From Tribonema minus (lineage: Eukaryota > Sar > Xanthophyceae > Tribonematales > Tribonemataceae), in assembly GCA_017506865.1 (NCBI GenBank), contig JAFCMP010000168.1, positions 806,001 to 870,000 on the forward strand: DNA of 64,000 nt, in the 5' to 3' direction. Under the pieces are notes generated by a model. That model did not search any database, was not told where the DNA came from, and saw nothing but the letters and a program-made list of their open reading frames with translations. A program made the position numbers and the translations under genes. Shown one piece after another: positions 39,998 through 51,005 of the stretch; the first letter of the stretch is position 1, and each line of letters opens with the position of its first letter.

Positions 39998-42900
39998 GCC
40001 CATTGAAGAAGCAAGAGATGACCGTGTTGGGCCGCACCGTAGGACGTCCAGCGGCTCCATGGACAGCCGTGGCTTCGTGCGTATTGTGAAATGGCCAGGT
40101 GGCCGCCTGCTGCGGCGGCACTGCATGTATCCTCGTCCTACTCGCATCCTGCGTCATGCACCCACCTCAGCACCTCCAGGTGCCCTCCGCGCGCCGCTGC
40201 AGAGCATGTACGCCAATCTGAGAGGCACCCGTTGGCGCGTGCCCACTGCAGCACCTCCAGGTGCCCCCCGCGAGCCGCTGCTGCGCTTGTGTGTGTGTCC
40301 CATTGTAACCCCTGGTCACGTGCCCACTGCAGCATCTCCAGATCCCCTCATGCAACAGCGGCCCTGCATACTGGCACGTTCTGAAACATGCGGCCGCGCC
40401 GGGACGCCATGTTCGCAAACACAAACTGCGCCACCTCTAAAGTGCCGCACATGGCGGCGTGGTAGAGCACCCAAGTGGTCAGTTCGCACCCGTTTGCAAA
40501 TGCCCACTGTATGAGGGGTGCTGATGCAACCATGGCTAGCGCAGTGGTGTGTTTCTCGCGATGTGCCAGCCCCCTCAGCTGCATGCTCCAGGCATACAGC
40601 GCCCGCCATGCAGTGCTCACGGATGAAAACTGAAGGAAGCGCCCGTGTGGCAGAAACTCGAAGATTTTTATCCACATGTCTGTGGGCATCAGCAAGAGTG
40701 CAGGTGTTTTTAAAGTCAGTCACATGCACCTCAGAAACGACACGAAGAGAAACGGGCCACCAAGAGAAAAGGGCCACGAGGCCTAGAAGTTTTCGCTCAA
40801 AAAGCTTGTCCAACATGCGCGGTGTCATTCAATCTCATGCAGGTTTCTTGTCACGCCGAACACTGCACTGCCCACTGCCTACACACGGCCAAGACGAGTG
40901 TTGGTGTCTGAACACAGTTCTGGCAACTTACCACGTTGCTGCTGGCTCGCTTCCGCTTCGGCGTCAGAAGAAGCAGCTAGAGCTAGGACACGAGCTCGTT
41001 TCCTTGTTGCCACCATCGTCCTTGCGGACGTTGAGCTTAGCTATAGATTTCAACTCATGTCAGATCTCAAGTTCATGTTTGAAGTCCTGCATGGGAAGTT
41101 GACACAACAATCCTGAGAGCTGTGAGCGAAGCCCTTGCAAGTTAGGTTCATATTGTCGTCATGGCCGAGTCGCTCGCCGCAGAGGGCATATGTGGTCTGC
41201 AAGGCCAGAGAGCGCACGACTTCACGTGCGGGAGCCAACGCAACAGCAACAGGTGCCCCCGCGATGTACGTATGGACTTGTACTCCGTGTGCAGCTCTAC
41301 CGCGAGCTGAGCCCCAGGCGGCAGCAGGTGTGGAAGCAGCAAAAGTTGGGCACGACAACGGATTTACACCAATCAACAACAGCTTGGCTGCAGCAGCAGC
41401 ACCTGCATTGAAATGGCTGCCGCCAGGTGACGAATCTGAAGCGCCAACGCCAATGATGCACTAAGCCCAGTCATGTGCTGCATCAACACATTGTCGCTGG
41501 TCTGGTGCAGTTGTATGGCAAGCTGCATAGCAGCGTTTAGGCGATTGCACTCGTGTGGAATTGGGGATCTATTCAAGAGCATGATGATGGGCTGGGCAAG
41601 TCGGCATCAGTTGTGCTTGTCCCTTTGCATCGGCTCTTTTGCCAACACTCTAGAAAAACGGCCGCAGGCAGGTCCTTGCAATGCTGACTTCAAAAGAGCA
41701 CGATACCCATGATGCAGGCACACAACAGACCGTGGGCGTTTGAGTGGGCGATGGGCAGGCGACAGTATTTCAGAGTTGACTCTCGCCAGTTACTGGCCAT
41801 GGCACATGCCGCACCTGAAGCCACACACCATGTCATTCTTGCGGGGCTGCTTGCTGCCAGCCCAGTGTTGTGATTATGGTGTTTTTGGGATTGCACTGCC
41901 ATACCAGCGGGCTGGCTCCTCCGCTTCGTGAGAAGCATATGCCACCGTAGGTGCCATAGATCACGGGCTACACGCACACACACACACACGCACCATTGGT
42001 CTGGTTGTTGCTTGAGGTCCTTGCCAGCTAAGAGGGGGGTCTCATACACCACACAACCCGTCTTCTGTGCCCTTGGCTGGCTGCAGTTGTATCCAGATCA
42101 TGAAGTGCGAGCCGGCATGGCTCACTGCAATGACCACGTAGTGTCCAGGCAAGGCAGCACCCGCTTTCTCGGCGCTGCACGCGTCTGCACACCTCCTGCC
42201 AAGTGAATGCATTCTACTTTGCTGAGCGCTGCTGCCGCTGCCAGATGCACAGCGTGCTCCCCCTCCCCGCAGCACGTCGCGCGCTGTCACTGCAGGCGGC
42301 ATGTGCGCTCGGGAGCCTTCAAAGCCTGCGCTTGGATCTTGCATGACCGCTCGCAGCGCGTCACGCACTCTGCAGCGGCTCACGACTCCTGCCGACTTCA
42401 GTCGCGAGGAGACAGAGCTCATCATTGGACCTGTAAATCAATGTTCATGACCAGCGCTGGCAATTGCTGGAGCACTGCTGTCCAGCGGAGTTACTCAAGG
42501 GCTGACTGCTATGCATGTGCCGTCGCCAATGACGCTTACTGATAGTATATTGCGCAACTCCTGCGACGCTTTGTGCTAGCCGCGCTTCTTTGTGAACTGC
42601 TGTGCTGTGCCAAGCAGCTGAGCATCATCAACTGGCGTGCACACCGCCTCGCAGACAGTTCCTATGTGAACTGCTGTGCTGCGCCAAGCGGCTGACCATC
42701 ATCGACTGGCGCGCACACGGCCCCGTACTGTAGACAGCACAGGTCGCACAAGCACCGCGCGACAGCTGATCATCGCCGCCATGTGCACTCCAGCGCTCAG
42801 CATGCACTTGCAGTAAATACCTTCTCACATGTTGAAGTAAGCCTTATCAGTGCGCGGCGAGCATATCTTGTGCAGCAGCAGCTGCACGTTCGGCACTGAA

Positions 42901-43460
42901 TCACGTCGCGCACTGCGCTGCACAGCACGCTCAGCGCCGATCGCTGCATCCCAAAGTGTCCGCACACGCCTTCCAGCACTATGCCGTTCACTGTTGCGCT
43001 GCGCTCCGTTGCTGCGTCCTGCGGTTGCGCCCGACTGACCGCTGTGCACATGGACCATCACTACGCACGCCCCTGCACCACGCACGAGCGTTGCGTCGCC
43101 CCGCCTGCCTGTTGCGCCTTGCGCTGCGCGCCGCGCTGGCGCCCGCCGCCGCGCTTCATAGCACACGCCTTGCAGCGCCATACCCATCACTAATCCCCTG
43201 AGCTGGCCGCCCCGCCCGCTCCGCTCTGCGCGCGCACGGCAGACCGCTGAGCATGCGCCGCGCTTGCGGAGCACCAACACACTTGCCCCTGCCTCCGACA
43301 TACGCAGACATTCCCTCGCCCCGCCTGCCTGTCGTGCCTAACGCTGCGCCGGCGCCAGCTGTCGCCCCTCATAGCATCCGTGCACTGCATCCATCTCACC
43401 ACCGCGCCCCTTGCGCCGTCGTCCCGTGCCGCCGCATGCGCGCCTGCGCACGTGCCGCAG

Positions 43461-43638
43461 GTCGGGGAGTAGGCGCCGTGAGTTGTGACAGACGCCGTGT
43501 TCTACTCCGTGCGGCGACGCATCCGGCGTGAGCGACGACGGCAACGTGTACGCTCACCTTCAGCGCGCGGGGCGCTTCGTCGAGACGCGCCGCACGGAGG
43601 GCATCTCCACCAGCGACATCATCATGTCCATCATGCAG
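43461..43638 (+). pseudogene. Cytidylyltransferase exon 2 remnant (R1)
   Basis: It is bounded by CCGCAG and GTGCGT like the parent exon. The second half is well kept ([15 protein letters not shown], then [11 protein letters not shown]). The first half is scrambled: the part encoding APWVVTDEF and VCHDALPYG has stops and a deletion. No exon 1, 3 or 4 accompanies it. Confidence 0.85.
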
Positions 43639-45402
43639 GTGCGTTGTGGCCTCGCGCAACACCATGTTGCGCTGCGCTGCAGCAGCAGCAGCAATTATGA
43701 ATCGGTTGCGCCGGCGCTCTGATGCAGCGGGCGCGCCGGCTACGGTGCGCTCCGCTGTAGGGCAGCAAAATCATGGCATCCATCACTTCAGTAACTGCGC
43801 TGCACCTCAGCGATAGCGATCAGAAACAGTCCCTGTCCTGCCGTGCAGATCACAAGGCATCTCCATGTAACACCATCTTGATCATCAATCAGGCGCGCGG
43901 CAGCAAAATCATGGCATCCATCACTTCAGTAACTGCGCTGCACCTCAGCGATAGCGATCAGAAACAGTCCCTGTCCTGCCGTGCAGATCACAAGGCATCT
44001 CCATGTGACACCATCTTGATCATCAATCAGGCGCGAAGCTGTCGCCACCAGTTCTCCGCAGCGCTCAGGAAGCAGCAAGGCGTAACTTTCATGTGTGTCA
44101 ACGCCGCTGTGCCGCAACACAGGCGCTCAGAAGTGCATGACATTGCTCAGGACAGTGAGTGCTAGACGGGCGAGGGGTGGAGAAGCCAGGCGCATCGCTG
44201 ACGAGGTTCCACTCCGCGCCGCCTTTGAAGGGGCTGCCTGCCTCTATGCTCACGCTGTCCTTGAGGCGCGCGGCAGTATCATACCTCAACTCCAGCGCAT
44301 GCACCCGTGTGTCGCCGATTCATCATGATTTTGGGCAAGTGTCGTTAGACTTCAGGTCTCTTGCACTGCCCGCGCACGAACATACCTCTAGGAGCTCGAG
44401 ATCGGCAATAGTATGCTGTGGCAGCGATGCATGTCAGCGAGATTGTATTATGTCATTGCCAAATCCCTCCACTTTGACATTTCCAGTGACATCAACACAT
44501 ATGCTCGCCGTAGCGCGTGTCCATCTGGTGGCTACCGTTTACGTTATTGCATGGATATGCGATTACCTTCAAGTTGAGCTGTAAATCAATACACGTAGCA
44601 CATGTGGGAACCTGACCCAGTTTGACATTTCGGGTGCAAGTTCGGCCTTGGCAGAACCTGCCACCTTGAACCATGCCCTGATCTTCCGAGCATCATGAAT
44701 CAGATGAGGAATTGATAGTCGTGAAAGACACTGTCAGCTGCTGCTTCAAAATCAGGCCAGCGTGATGGACATGCAGTGTCCTTTGATTGTCGTATGCGCT
44801 GCAATTTGCTAGTGTGTTGATGGGCGCCCATCGCGGCCCTGCCGATACTGTGGTACATGCCTGTGGCTTGCCGTATTTATGGACTTTAAGAAGTAACTCT
44901 TGCTTGCAACAATGCCCATGCTCTTCTGTTTACAAATGCATTTGCATGCTGGATTGTACTGTAATTTGTACACCATGTACTGTACCAGCAACTCACCACA
45001 AGTTGACCACTTTGTGCACATTGCAGCCTAGCATAGCAGGTCCGGGCAAGCATGCAATGCATGCACGCAGGCACTGCAGGCACAGCCGACAGTCTCAACA
45101 CAGCGGGATAGGACAAGGGTTGCAAAGCGACCAGTCAATCTTACCTGTGGAACACGCGCACTGCTTGTTCACATCATCGCTCAGCACACTTTGATGAAGC
45201 TGCCAGCCACACAAGACAGAGCTGCTGCGCAATGTCAAGACATCGCACACCAGCCAAGAAAGCAAGATGCTGAGCAGAAAAGACATGATTAACGTGCCTT
45301 GGTGTATTGGTGCGGTGCACGTGAAACTTGCGCGCTGTACAGCAACTGTGACGAACAGACTACTGCAGCGATTTACGTCTGCTGACTGGTGACTTATCTG
45401 TG
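43639..45402. other. Unit R1 DNA between exon 2 remnant and ankyrin copy 4
   Basis: No gene. The stretch at 44090-44215 matches cytidylyltransferase intron 2 (3490-3620, inverted). Soon after, the sequence jumps to the downstream region, so exons 3 and 4 are deleted here. Confidence 0.6.
43763..44035. repeat. Near-perfect 138-bp tandem duplication
   Basis: Two copies start CAGCAAAATCATGGCATCC at 43763 and 43901. I saw a single difference (CATGTAACACC/CATGTGACACC). Such similarity means a recent event, private to unit R1. Confidence 0.9.
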
Positions 45403-46756
45403 CTACAGAGGGCCGCTCGCCTGCGCAGCGTCTACACTGCGCCGCAGCTGCCTGTACTGAGCCCTACTGTTGTCGCTGCATGGGCAGCCATTTGCTAGAG
45501 CCCACTCCACCGCTGACAATACGCTGATCTGCTGATCTGGAGCAATGCGGTGGGCCCGTGCTAGCACTTTCAAGGTCCACTCTCCGTCCCATGGGCAGCC
45601 ATTGGCGCGCGCCCACCGCAGCAACTCTAGGTGACCCCCTGCGATCGCCTCTGTGCAGACACTCCCGTCCCATGGGCAGCCCTGCGCCCGCAGCAACTGC
45701 AGGATGTCCAGACGACCCATCTCTGCGGCATACATGCATGCATATTCGTCACAGGGGCAGCCTACCTCGTGCAGCCACTGAACCACATGCAGGTGGCCTC
45801 CTTGCACGGCCCCCGAATATGCGCCTGTGTCGAAGGAGCAGCCGTTTGAGTGCGCCCATTGTAGAAGCTGGAGATGGCCGTTGCGTGCCGCATTGCATGA
45901 CGTCCACCTGCTCCATGGACAGTTGTGGCTTCGAGCGTATTGAAGGACGTGCAGATGGCCGCCTATCGCGGCGGCACTGCATGTCGCCTCGTTCCACTCG
46001 CGTCCTGTATCGTGTGCCCACCTCAGCACCTCCAGGTGCTCTCCGCCGGCTGCTGCTGTGCATGTGCTGGCTTTTAAGGGGCACCCGTTGGCATGCGCCC
46101 ACCTCAGCATCTCCAGATCCCCCCGTGCAGCAGTGGCCTCGCCTACGGACGAGCCTGAAAACAAGCTGATGCGTGGGTGTTTGGCGTTTGCGAATATATT
46201 GCACCACTTCTACAGTACCGCATGTGGCAGCATACCCCAGCAACCTCCGTGACATTCTGCACCCATTTGTGAATGCCCACTGTATGAGAGGCGTTGATGC
46301 AATCATGGCTCGCGCATTAGTTCGTTGCGCACGAGTGGCCAGCCCCCTTAGCTGCATGCTACTGGCACAAAGTGCCCGCCATGCAGTGCTCACGGACGAA
46401 AGCTGGAGGAAGTGCCCATGTGGCAGGAACTCGAAGATTTTAATCCACATGTCTGAGGGCATCAGCGCATGAGAGTGTTTGAAGGTCATCACACGCACCT
46501 CAGAATACACACCAAGAGAAACCACAAGCTACAAAAATACACGCGCTGGAGGCGCGTCCAATATGTGAGGCATCATTCAAACAAATGCAGATTTTTCATG
46601 ACAGGATATTGCACTGCCACTGCCCGGTCGGGCGCCAGGATTTGGGAGCAGTCTGTCATCGCGCATCTTACCACGTTGTTGTTGGCTCGCTGCCACTTTG
46701 GCGTCACACGGAGCAGTCAGCGCCTGGACACGAGCCTGCTTCCTTGTTGCCACCAT
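45403..46756 (-). pseudogene. F-box / ankyrin-repeat gene, copy 4 (2-base deletion)
   Basis: Exon 1 is 46672-46756 (MVATRKQARVQALTA..., donor GTAAGA) and exon 2 starts at 46452 (CCTCAG acceptor, then AC-ATG-TGG). The F-box and first repeat are clean. Near 46195 the sequence CAATATATTCGCA stands where copy 1 has CAATACATGTTCGCA, a 2-base loss that shifts the frame after ...VEVVQY. From about 46164 the remaining repeats are fully open to the stop at 45403. Apart from the shift it would be a normal family member, so a sequencing error or a very recent loss should be considered. Confidence 0.85.
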
Positions 46757-49249
46757 CCTCCTTTCAAAGCGTTAGCTATGTGGCCTGAGAGGGTGTTGAA
46801 GTCCTTCCGATGGAAGTTGACACACCACACCCTGAGTTTGAAGTTTTTTTTGCCGTGTATTGTCTCTTCCTGCAATCTTTGATTAGAAGACTTGTAAATT
46901 GGGTTGCATTCTCGTTATCCCCGGGTCGCTCGCCGGAGGGGGCATTCGTGGTCTGCACAGCACATATAGCGAGCAACTTCAAGGGGTGGGGCCAACCAGC
47001 ACGTGCAGAAAACATGCCCGCTGGACCGCGAGCTGGGCTAAGGGCGGCCGCAGGTGTGGCAGCAGCTAGCATTGGGCACGAGAGCGGGTCATTTCCGCCA
47101 ACACACAACGACGTGGCATGCACCAGCAGCAGCACTGAGGCCGCAGTCGCCAGGTGAAATATCTAAAGTGCCAAAGCGAAGCACAGTAGGCACAGCTATA
47201 TGCTGCGTCAAGAAGCTATCGCTGGCCTACTTCAACTGTAAAGCAACCTGCATAGCAGCGCTTAAGCGATTGCGCTCGTGTGGAATATGTGGGGGTCTCT
47301 GTGCAAGGCCTTGATGATGGGCTTGGCGATTCAGCATCACGTGAGTCGTTGTGTAAATGTGCACCGGCTGTTTCAACACCACTTATCAAGGACGGCGGCA
47401 GGCGGATCTGCGCAATGCTAATTTTGGAAAAGCGCAATGCTCATGATGCAGGTGACATGCCGGCACACAGCAGACTGCAGGCGTTTGAGTGCGCGAAGGG
47501 CTGGCGACAGGAATTTGAAGTTGATTCTCGCCAACTGATGGCTATGGCACATGCTGCACCTGAAGCCACGCCATTCTTGCGGAGCTGCTTGCTGTCAGCC
47601 CAAGACAGTGCTGTGGTGTTTTTATTTCAGCAGCGCCATACCAGCGCGCCACCTGCTCCACTTCGTGAGAGGTATGCCATAGGTGCCGTACATCACGGGC
47701 TACACACACACACACAACCGGCCTGGTTGTGGCTTGAGGTCCTTGTCAGCTAGACGGGGGGTCTTATACGCCACACACCCCGTCTTGCGTGCCCCTTGGC
47801 TGGCTGCAGTTGCATATATATCATGAAGTGCGAGCCGGCATGGCTCAGTGCAACGACCACGTACTGTCGAGGCAAGGCACCACCCCCTTTCTGAGCGCTA
47901 TATACGTCTGCACACCTCTTGCTAAGTGTGTGCATTGTTACTTTGCTGAGCGCTGCTGCCGCTGCCAGATGCGCAGCCTGCTCCCCCTCCCCGCGGAGTG
48001 TCGCGCGCTGTCACTGCAGGCGGCATGTGTGCTCTGGACCCTTACAAAGCCTGCAACAAATTGCCAGCTCAAGTTATCATACTTACCGCTGTTGTGACTC
48101 TGACGCATGCAGCGTGTACTCAGACGTCTCATAATCCAACAACATGTTCGTAGTGCACGTGCGCTGCCGAGGAATGCAGCACTCCGCAGCGACGCTCAGG
48201 TATTGCCAGCATAGACAGCACCCGAGAATATGTGTGCGCCCTTATGAATGCCTCCTATACACTTGGCCAACGCAACAGCGCGCGTGGCTTGCGCACTGTG
48301 CATCATTACTTCACCCTCATGATGGGGTAGAGCACAGCCAAGTCATAGTTGACAATCCGCAGCATGGCCCAGCCAATGAGCTTCACCTCATCTCAGCAAC
48401 CCTTACTCCGCTGCTGTTGAATGAGTAGCGGGTCTTGCATGACTGCTCGCGGCGCGTCACGCACTCTGCAGCGGCTCACGACTCCTGCCGACTACAGATG
48501 CAAGGTGACTGCTCACCATTGGTCTTGTCAATCAGAGTTCACGACCAGCGCTCAACCGGTGGAGCACTGCTGTCCAGCGGAGTCGCTCATGAGCTGCCTG
48601 CTACGCATGTGCCATTGTCAATGACGCTTGCTAATGGAATATTGCGCAGCTCGTGCGGTGCTTTACGCTAGCAGCACACCTAGGTGAACTGCTGCGCCAA
48701 GCGGCTGAGCATCATCGACCGGCGTGCACAGCGCCTCGCAGACAACAGCTCATGCAACGCCGCGTGACAGCTGATTGATCGCCGCCACGTTCACTTCGGC
48801 GCTCAGCGTGCTCTTCAAAGCACTCCCTTCACTTATGTTGAAGTAAACCTCATCAGCATGCGATGAGCACATCGTGCAACAGCAGCCGCACGGTCGGCCC
48901 CACTGCGCAGTATGCTCGGCGCCGGCCGCTGTAACTTGAGATCGAATGCATCGCATCTGCACGCACCACGCCCATCACTAATTCCCGCAGCTGGTCGCCC
49001 TGCCAGCCCCGCCCTACGCGCGCACGCCAGACGCATGCGCATGCGCTGCGCATGCACAGAGCATGAACACAATCGCCCCTGCCTGCAACATACGCTAAAT
49101 TTCCCTCGCCGCGCCCGCCTGTCGCACGTGGCGCTGCGCACCGCGCCGGCGCCAGCTGCCACCCTTCATAGCATCCGCGCATTACACCACCACGCCCAGT
49201 GCGCCGTCGCATCGTTACGCCGCATGCACCCCTCACACATGAGCCGCAG

Positions 49250-49408
49250 GTCGTGGATGATGCGCCGTGGGTCGTGACGAATTTTCACGCGCGCACAGCA
49301 TCGACGTTCAAGTTGTGTGCCACGACGCGCTGCCGTACGGGGCGCTCCGTCGAGACGCACCGCAAGGAGGGCATCTCCACAAGCGACATCATCACGTCAA
49401 TTGTACAG
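49250..49408 (+). pseudogene. Cytidylyltransferase exon 2 remnant (R2)
   Basis: It begins after CCGCAG with VVDDAPWVVT and ends with [15 protein letters not shown] before GTGCGA. The middle is frameshifted and lacks the segment between DALPY and the RFVET region (159 bases compared with 213). Confidence 0.85.
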
Positions 49409-49977
49409 GTGCGAGCGCGTGCTGCCGCTGCTGCCGCCGCTGCTGCTGCTGTCGTGGCTCTTCACTGCGCTGTGCTGTTGCAGCAGTGCTCAGAAATGGG
49501 CCGCAATCGCGGTGAGAAGCGCGCTTCGTTATACAACATGCAAGGTGCGCTGTCTTCGCTTCATCTTGTGCGTTTTCCACGCGGCTGGGGCGGCGAGAGG
49601 CATGCGCTGTGCGCAGTGAGGTTAATAGTCAAGGCGCTGTTTGAGGCCTGTGGACGCCTCACCTAGGATCAGGGCTAAGCTTGTCAGCTTGTGGCCGCAC
49701 TCATGGGAGCATGCGCCTGCCTTGCGTATATGGTCAAAGTTCATATAATGGATGATACTTTTAATGCAAACCTTGAAGGCTTGGGCCGCTCACCACGGCC
49801 TCGCGCAGCTGCTGCCGCCGTGTCGCGCTGCCCTGCGCTGCGCTGCGCTGCAGCTGCAGCATGCTCATGAATTGGTTGAAGCAGCGGGCGCGCCGCCAAC
49901 AACGCGCTCGGCTGAGGCAACGACATCATTGCGTTCGCCACGAGGCTTGGGTGGTGAGTGGCAGGCGCTGCGCGTCG

Positions 49978-49990
49978 GGTTAGGGTTGGG
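49978..49990. repeat. Short telomere-like tract (GGGTTAGGGTTGGG)
   Basis: Two TTAGGG-like units at the place homologous to the longer tract at 57370 in unit R3. Confidence 0.5.
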
Positions 49991-50442
49991 CCTAAGGCGC
50001 TGCTGGACCACTGAAGGTGAGGCCTGTGGATGCCTCACCTAGTGTTAGTGCTAGGCTTGTTAGCTCGTGGCCGCACTCATAGGGGCCACTTTCCTGCCTT
50101 GCGTGCACAGTCAAAGCTTATGAAAGGTGGCCCAAATGCCACCGCCAGGTGAGGGTCCTTAAGGAGAGCGGAAAACGTCACCCACTTTCATCTCTCTCTC
50201 CCCCCCCCACACACCCGTTTGTGCACCGCTCCTTGTTGTCTCTGGACTACGCCGTGATGATCACTGCTCCACGATCACACTCATTGGAGCTGCAGTAGGA
50301 TACGGAGTCAGTGTTGTGATGGCACGAAGAAGACGGGCTGTGTGCACACTCTGTAAATTCATGTCCCGGCAGCTGTAATCTCTAGCTTCTACTAGAAGCA
50401 CAAGACAACCTCAAAAACCCCAATGCGTGTGCGCCGCCCCTG

Positions 50443-50560
50443 TTGCCGTTGCAGGACTATAACGGTTTTTGTAATTATTCTCAACTGTTGCCGTTGCAGG
50501 ACTATAACGTTGTTTGTGACTATTGCCGTTGCAGACTAAAACGTGTTTTGTGATTATTCT
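50443..50560 (+). repeat. Triplicated stub of cytidylyltransferase exon 3 acceptor (R2)
   Basis: Three copies of TTGCCGTTGCAG followed by GACTATAACG-like bases (exon 3 begins GACTACGACG in the parent) lie within about 110 bases, each about 30-50 bases long. The rest of exon 3 is missing from this unit. Confidence 0.75.
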
Positions 50561-50685
50561 CAACCTGTAACCTTCCCTTCCACTGTCAACGCCCACTGAT
50601 TCCAGACAAGTGATGTGCGCAACTACCGTAATTTCTGTCCTCCACGTCAATGCTCTCAAGACACCCCCCCTCACCAACGCGTGCC

Positions 50686-50703
50686 CCCCCCCCCCCCCCC
50701 CCC
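50686..50703. repeat. C homopolymer of about 18 nt
   Basis: It lies just upstream of a GTCGCAG site that is homologous to the lost exon 3 acceptor of unit R2. Confidence 0.75.
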
Positions 50704-50838
50704 GTTTGTCGCAGCACAACAGCGCAGCTCCAAGAGTGTGGTACCATCACTACTAGTAGAAACACTTCTGTTGTCTTCAGCTTGGTACTGTGGTGCCCCC
50801 CACCTTACCGCCCCTCTGCCGCCGCCGCCACTGCGCAG

Positions 50839-51005
50839 GGAAGCTCATCAGGGAGAACTCGCAGGCACAGGCGCACGCGGAGGACCTGCAGAGGGCCTTT
50901 GTGTCTGTCTTCAACCGCGACTCGGCGTTTCGCACGCGCTGGCGCCACCAGCGCAAGGAGATCCGCAACAGGATCGGTGTGCTTGTCAAGAACTCAATCT
51001 GCTGA
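50839..51005 (+). pseudogene. Cytidylyltransferase exon 4 copy (R2), open to its stop
   Basis: It has the same 167 bases and phase as the parent exon: acceptor GCGCAG, GKLIRENSQAQ...[17 protein letters not shown] and TGA. Differences from the parent exon are few and mostly conservative (K/R, L/H). It cannot make an enzyme because exons 1 and 3 are absent and exon 2 is broken. Confidence 0.85.

Larger units (their letters stand above)
37332..41016 (-). pseudogene. F-box / ankyrin-repeat gene, copy 3 (nonsense mutations and LTR-element insertion)
   Basis: Exon 1 is 40932-41016 (MVATRKRARVLALAA..., donor GTAAGT) and exon 2 starts at 40679 (CCACAG acceptor, then AC-ATG-TGG). The F-box and early repeats are readable, but TGA replaces the Arg codon in ...AVA*GDLEML near 40348 and TAG replaces Trp in GCE*DEDTC near 40136. 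Between repeats the reading is split by the gag-only LTR element (37793-39997). The 3' part (from GGHMNMLQWLHEVG to the stop at 37332) has no further stops. The family's other copies show the intact sequence across the insertion point (TTTGCGTGTGCCCATTG). Confidence 0.9.
29690..41050. repeat. Duplicated unit R0, interrupted by three mobile elements
   Basis: The left edge is approximate and begins with the block CGCAGTCGCCAGGTGAA, shared with 47140, 54418 and 62170. Removing the MITE (29834-30342), the copia element (30530-35417) and the gag-only element (37793-39997) leaves about 3.8 kb of unit DNA. The cytidylyltransferase exons are missing; the F-box/ankyrin copy is at its right end. Confidence 0.7.
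41050..46790. repeat. Duplicated unit R1
   Basis: Direct tandem copy of about 5.7 kb (edges approximate). It carries DNA homologous to cytidylyltransferase intron 1, an exon 2 remnant, a deletion of exons 3-4, and F-box/ankyrin copy 4. From 41017 to 43460 no intact gene is seen; the part from about 42540 to 43200 is an inverted match of 4200-5050. Confidence 0.7.

Noticed and set aside
49199-49666. 155-aa frame as a gene
   Set aside because: It crosses a degenerated cytidylyltransferase exon 2 copy and its former introns; the reading is not a conserved product.
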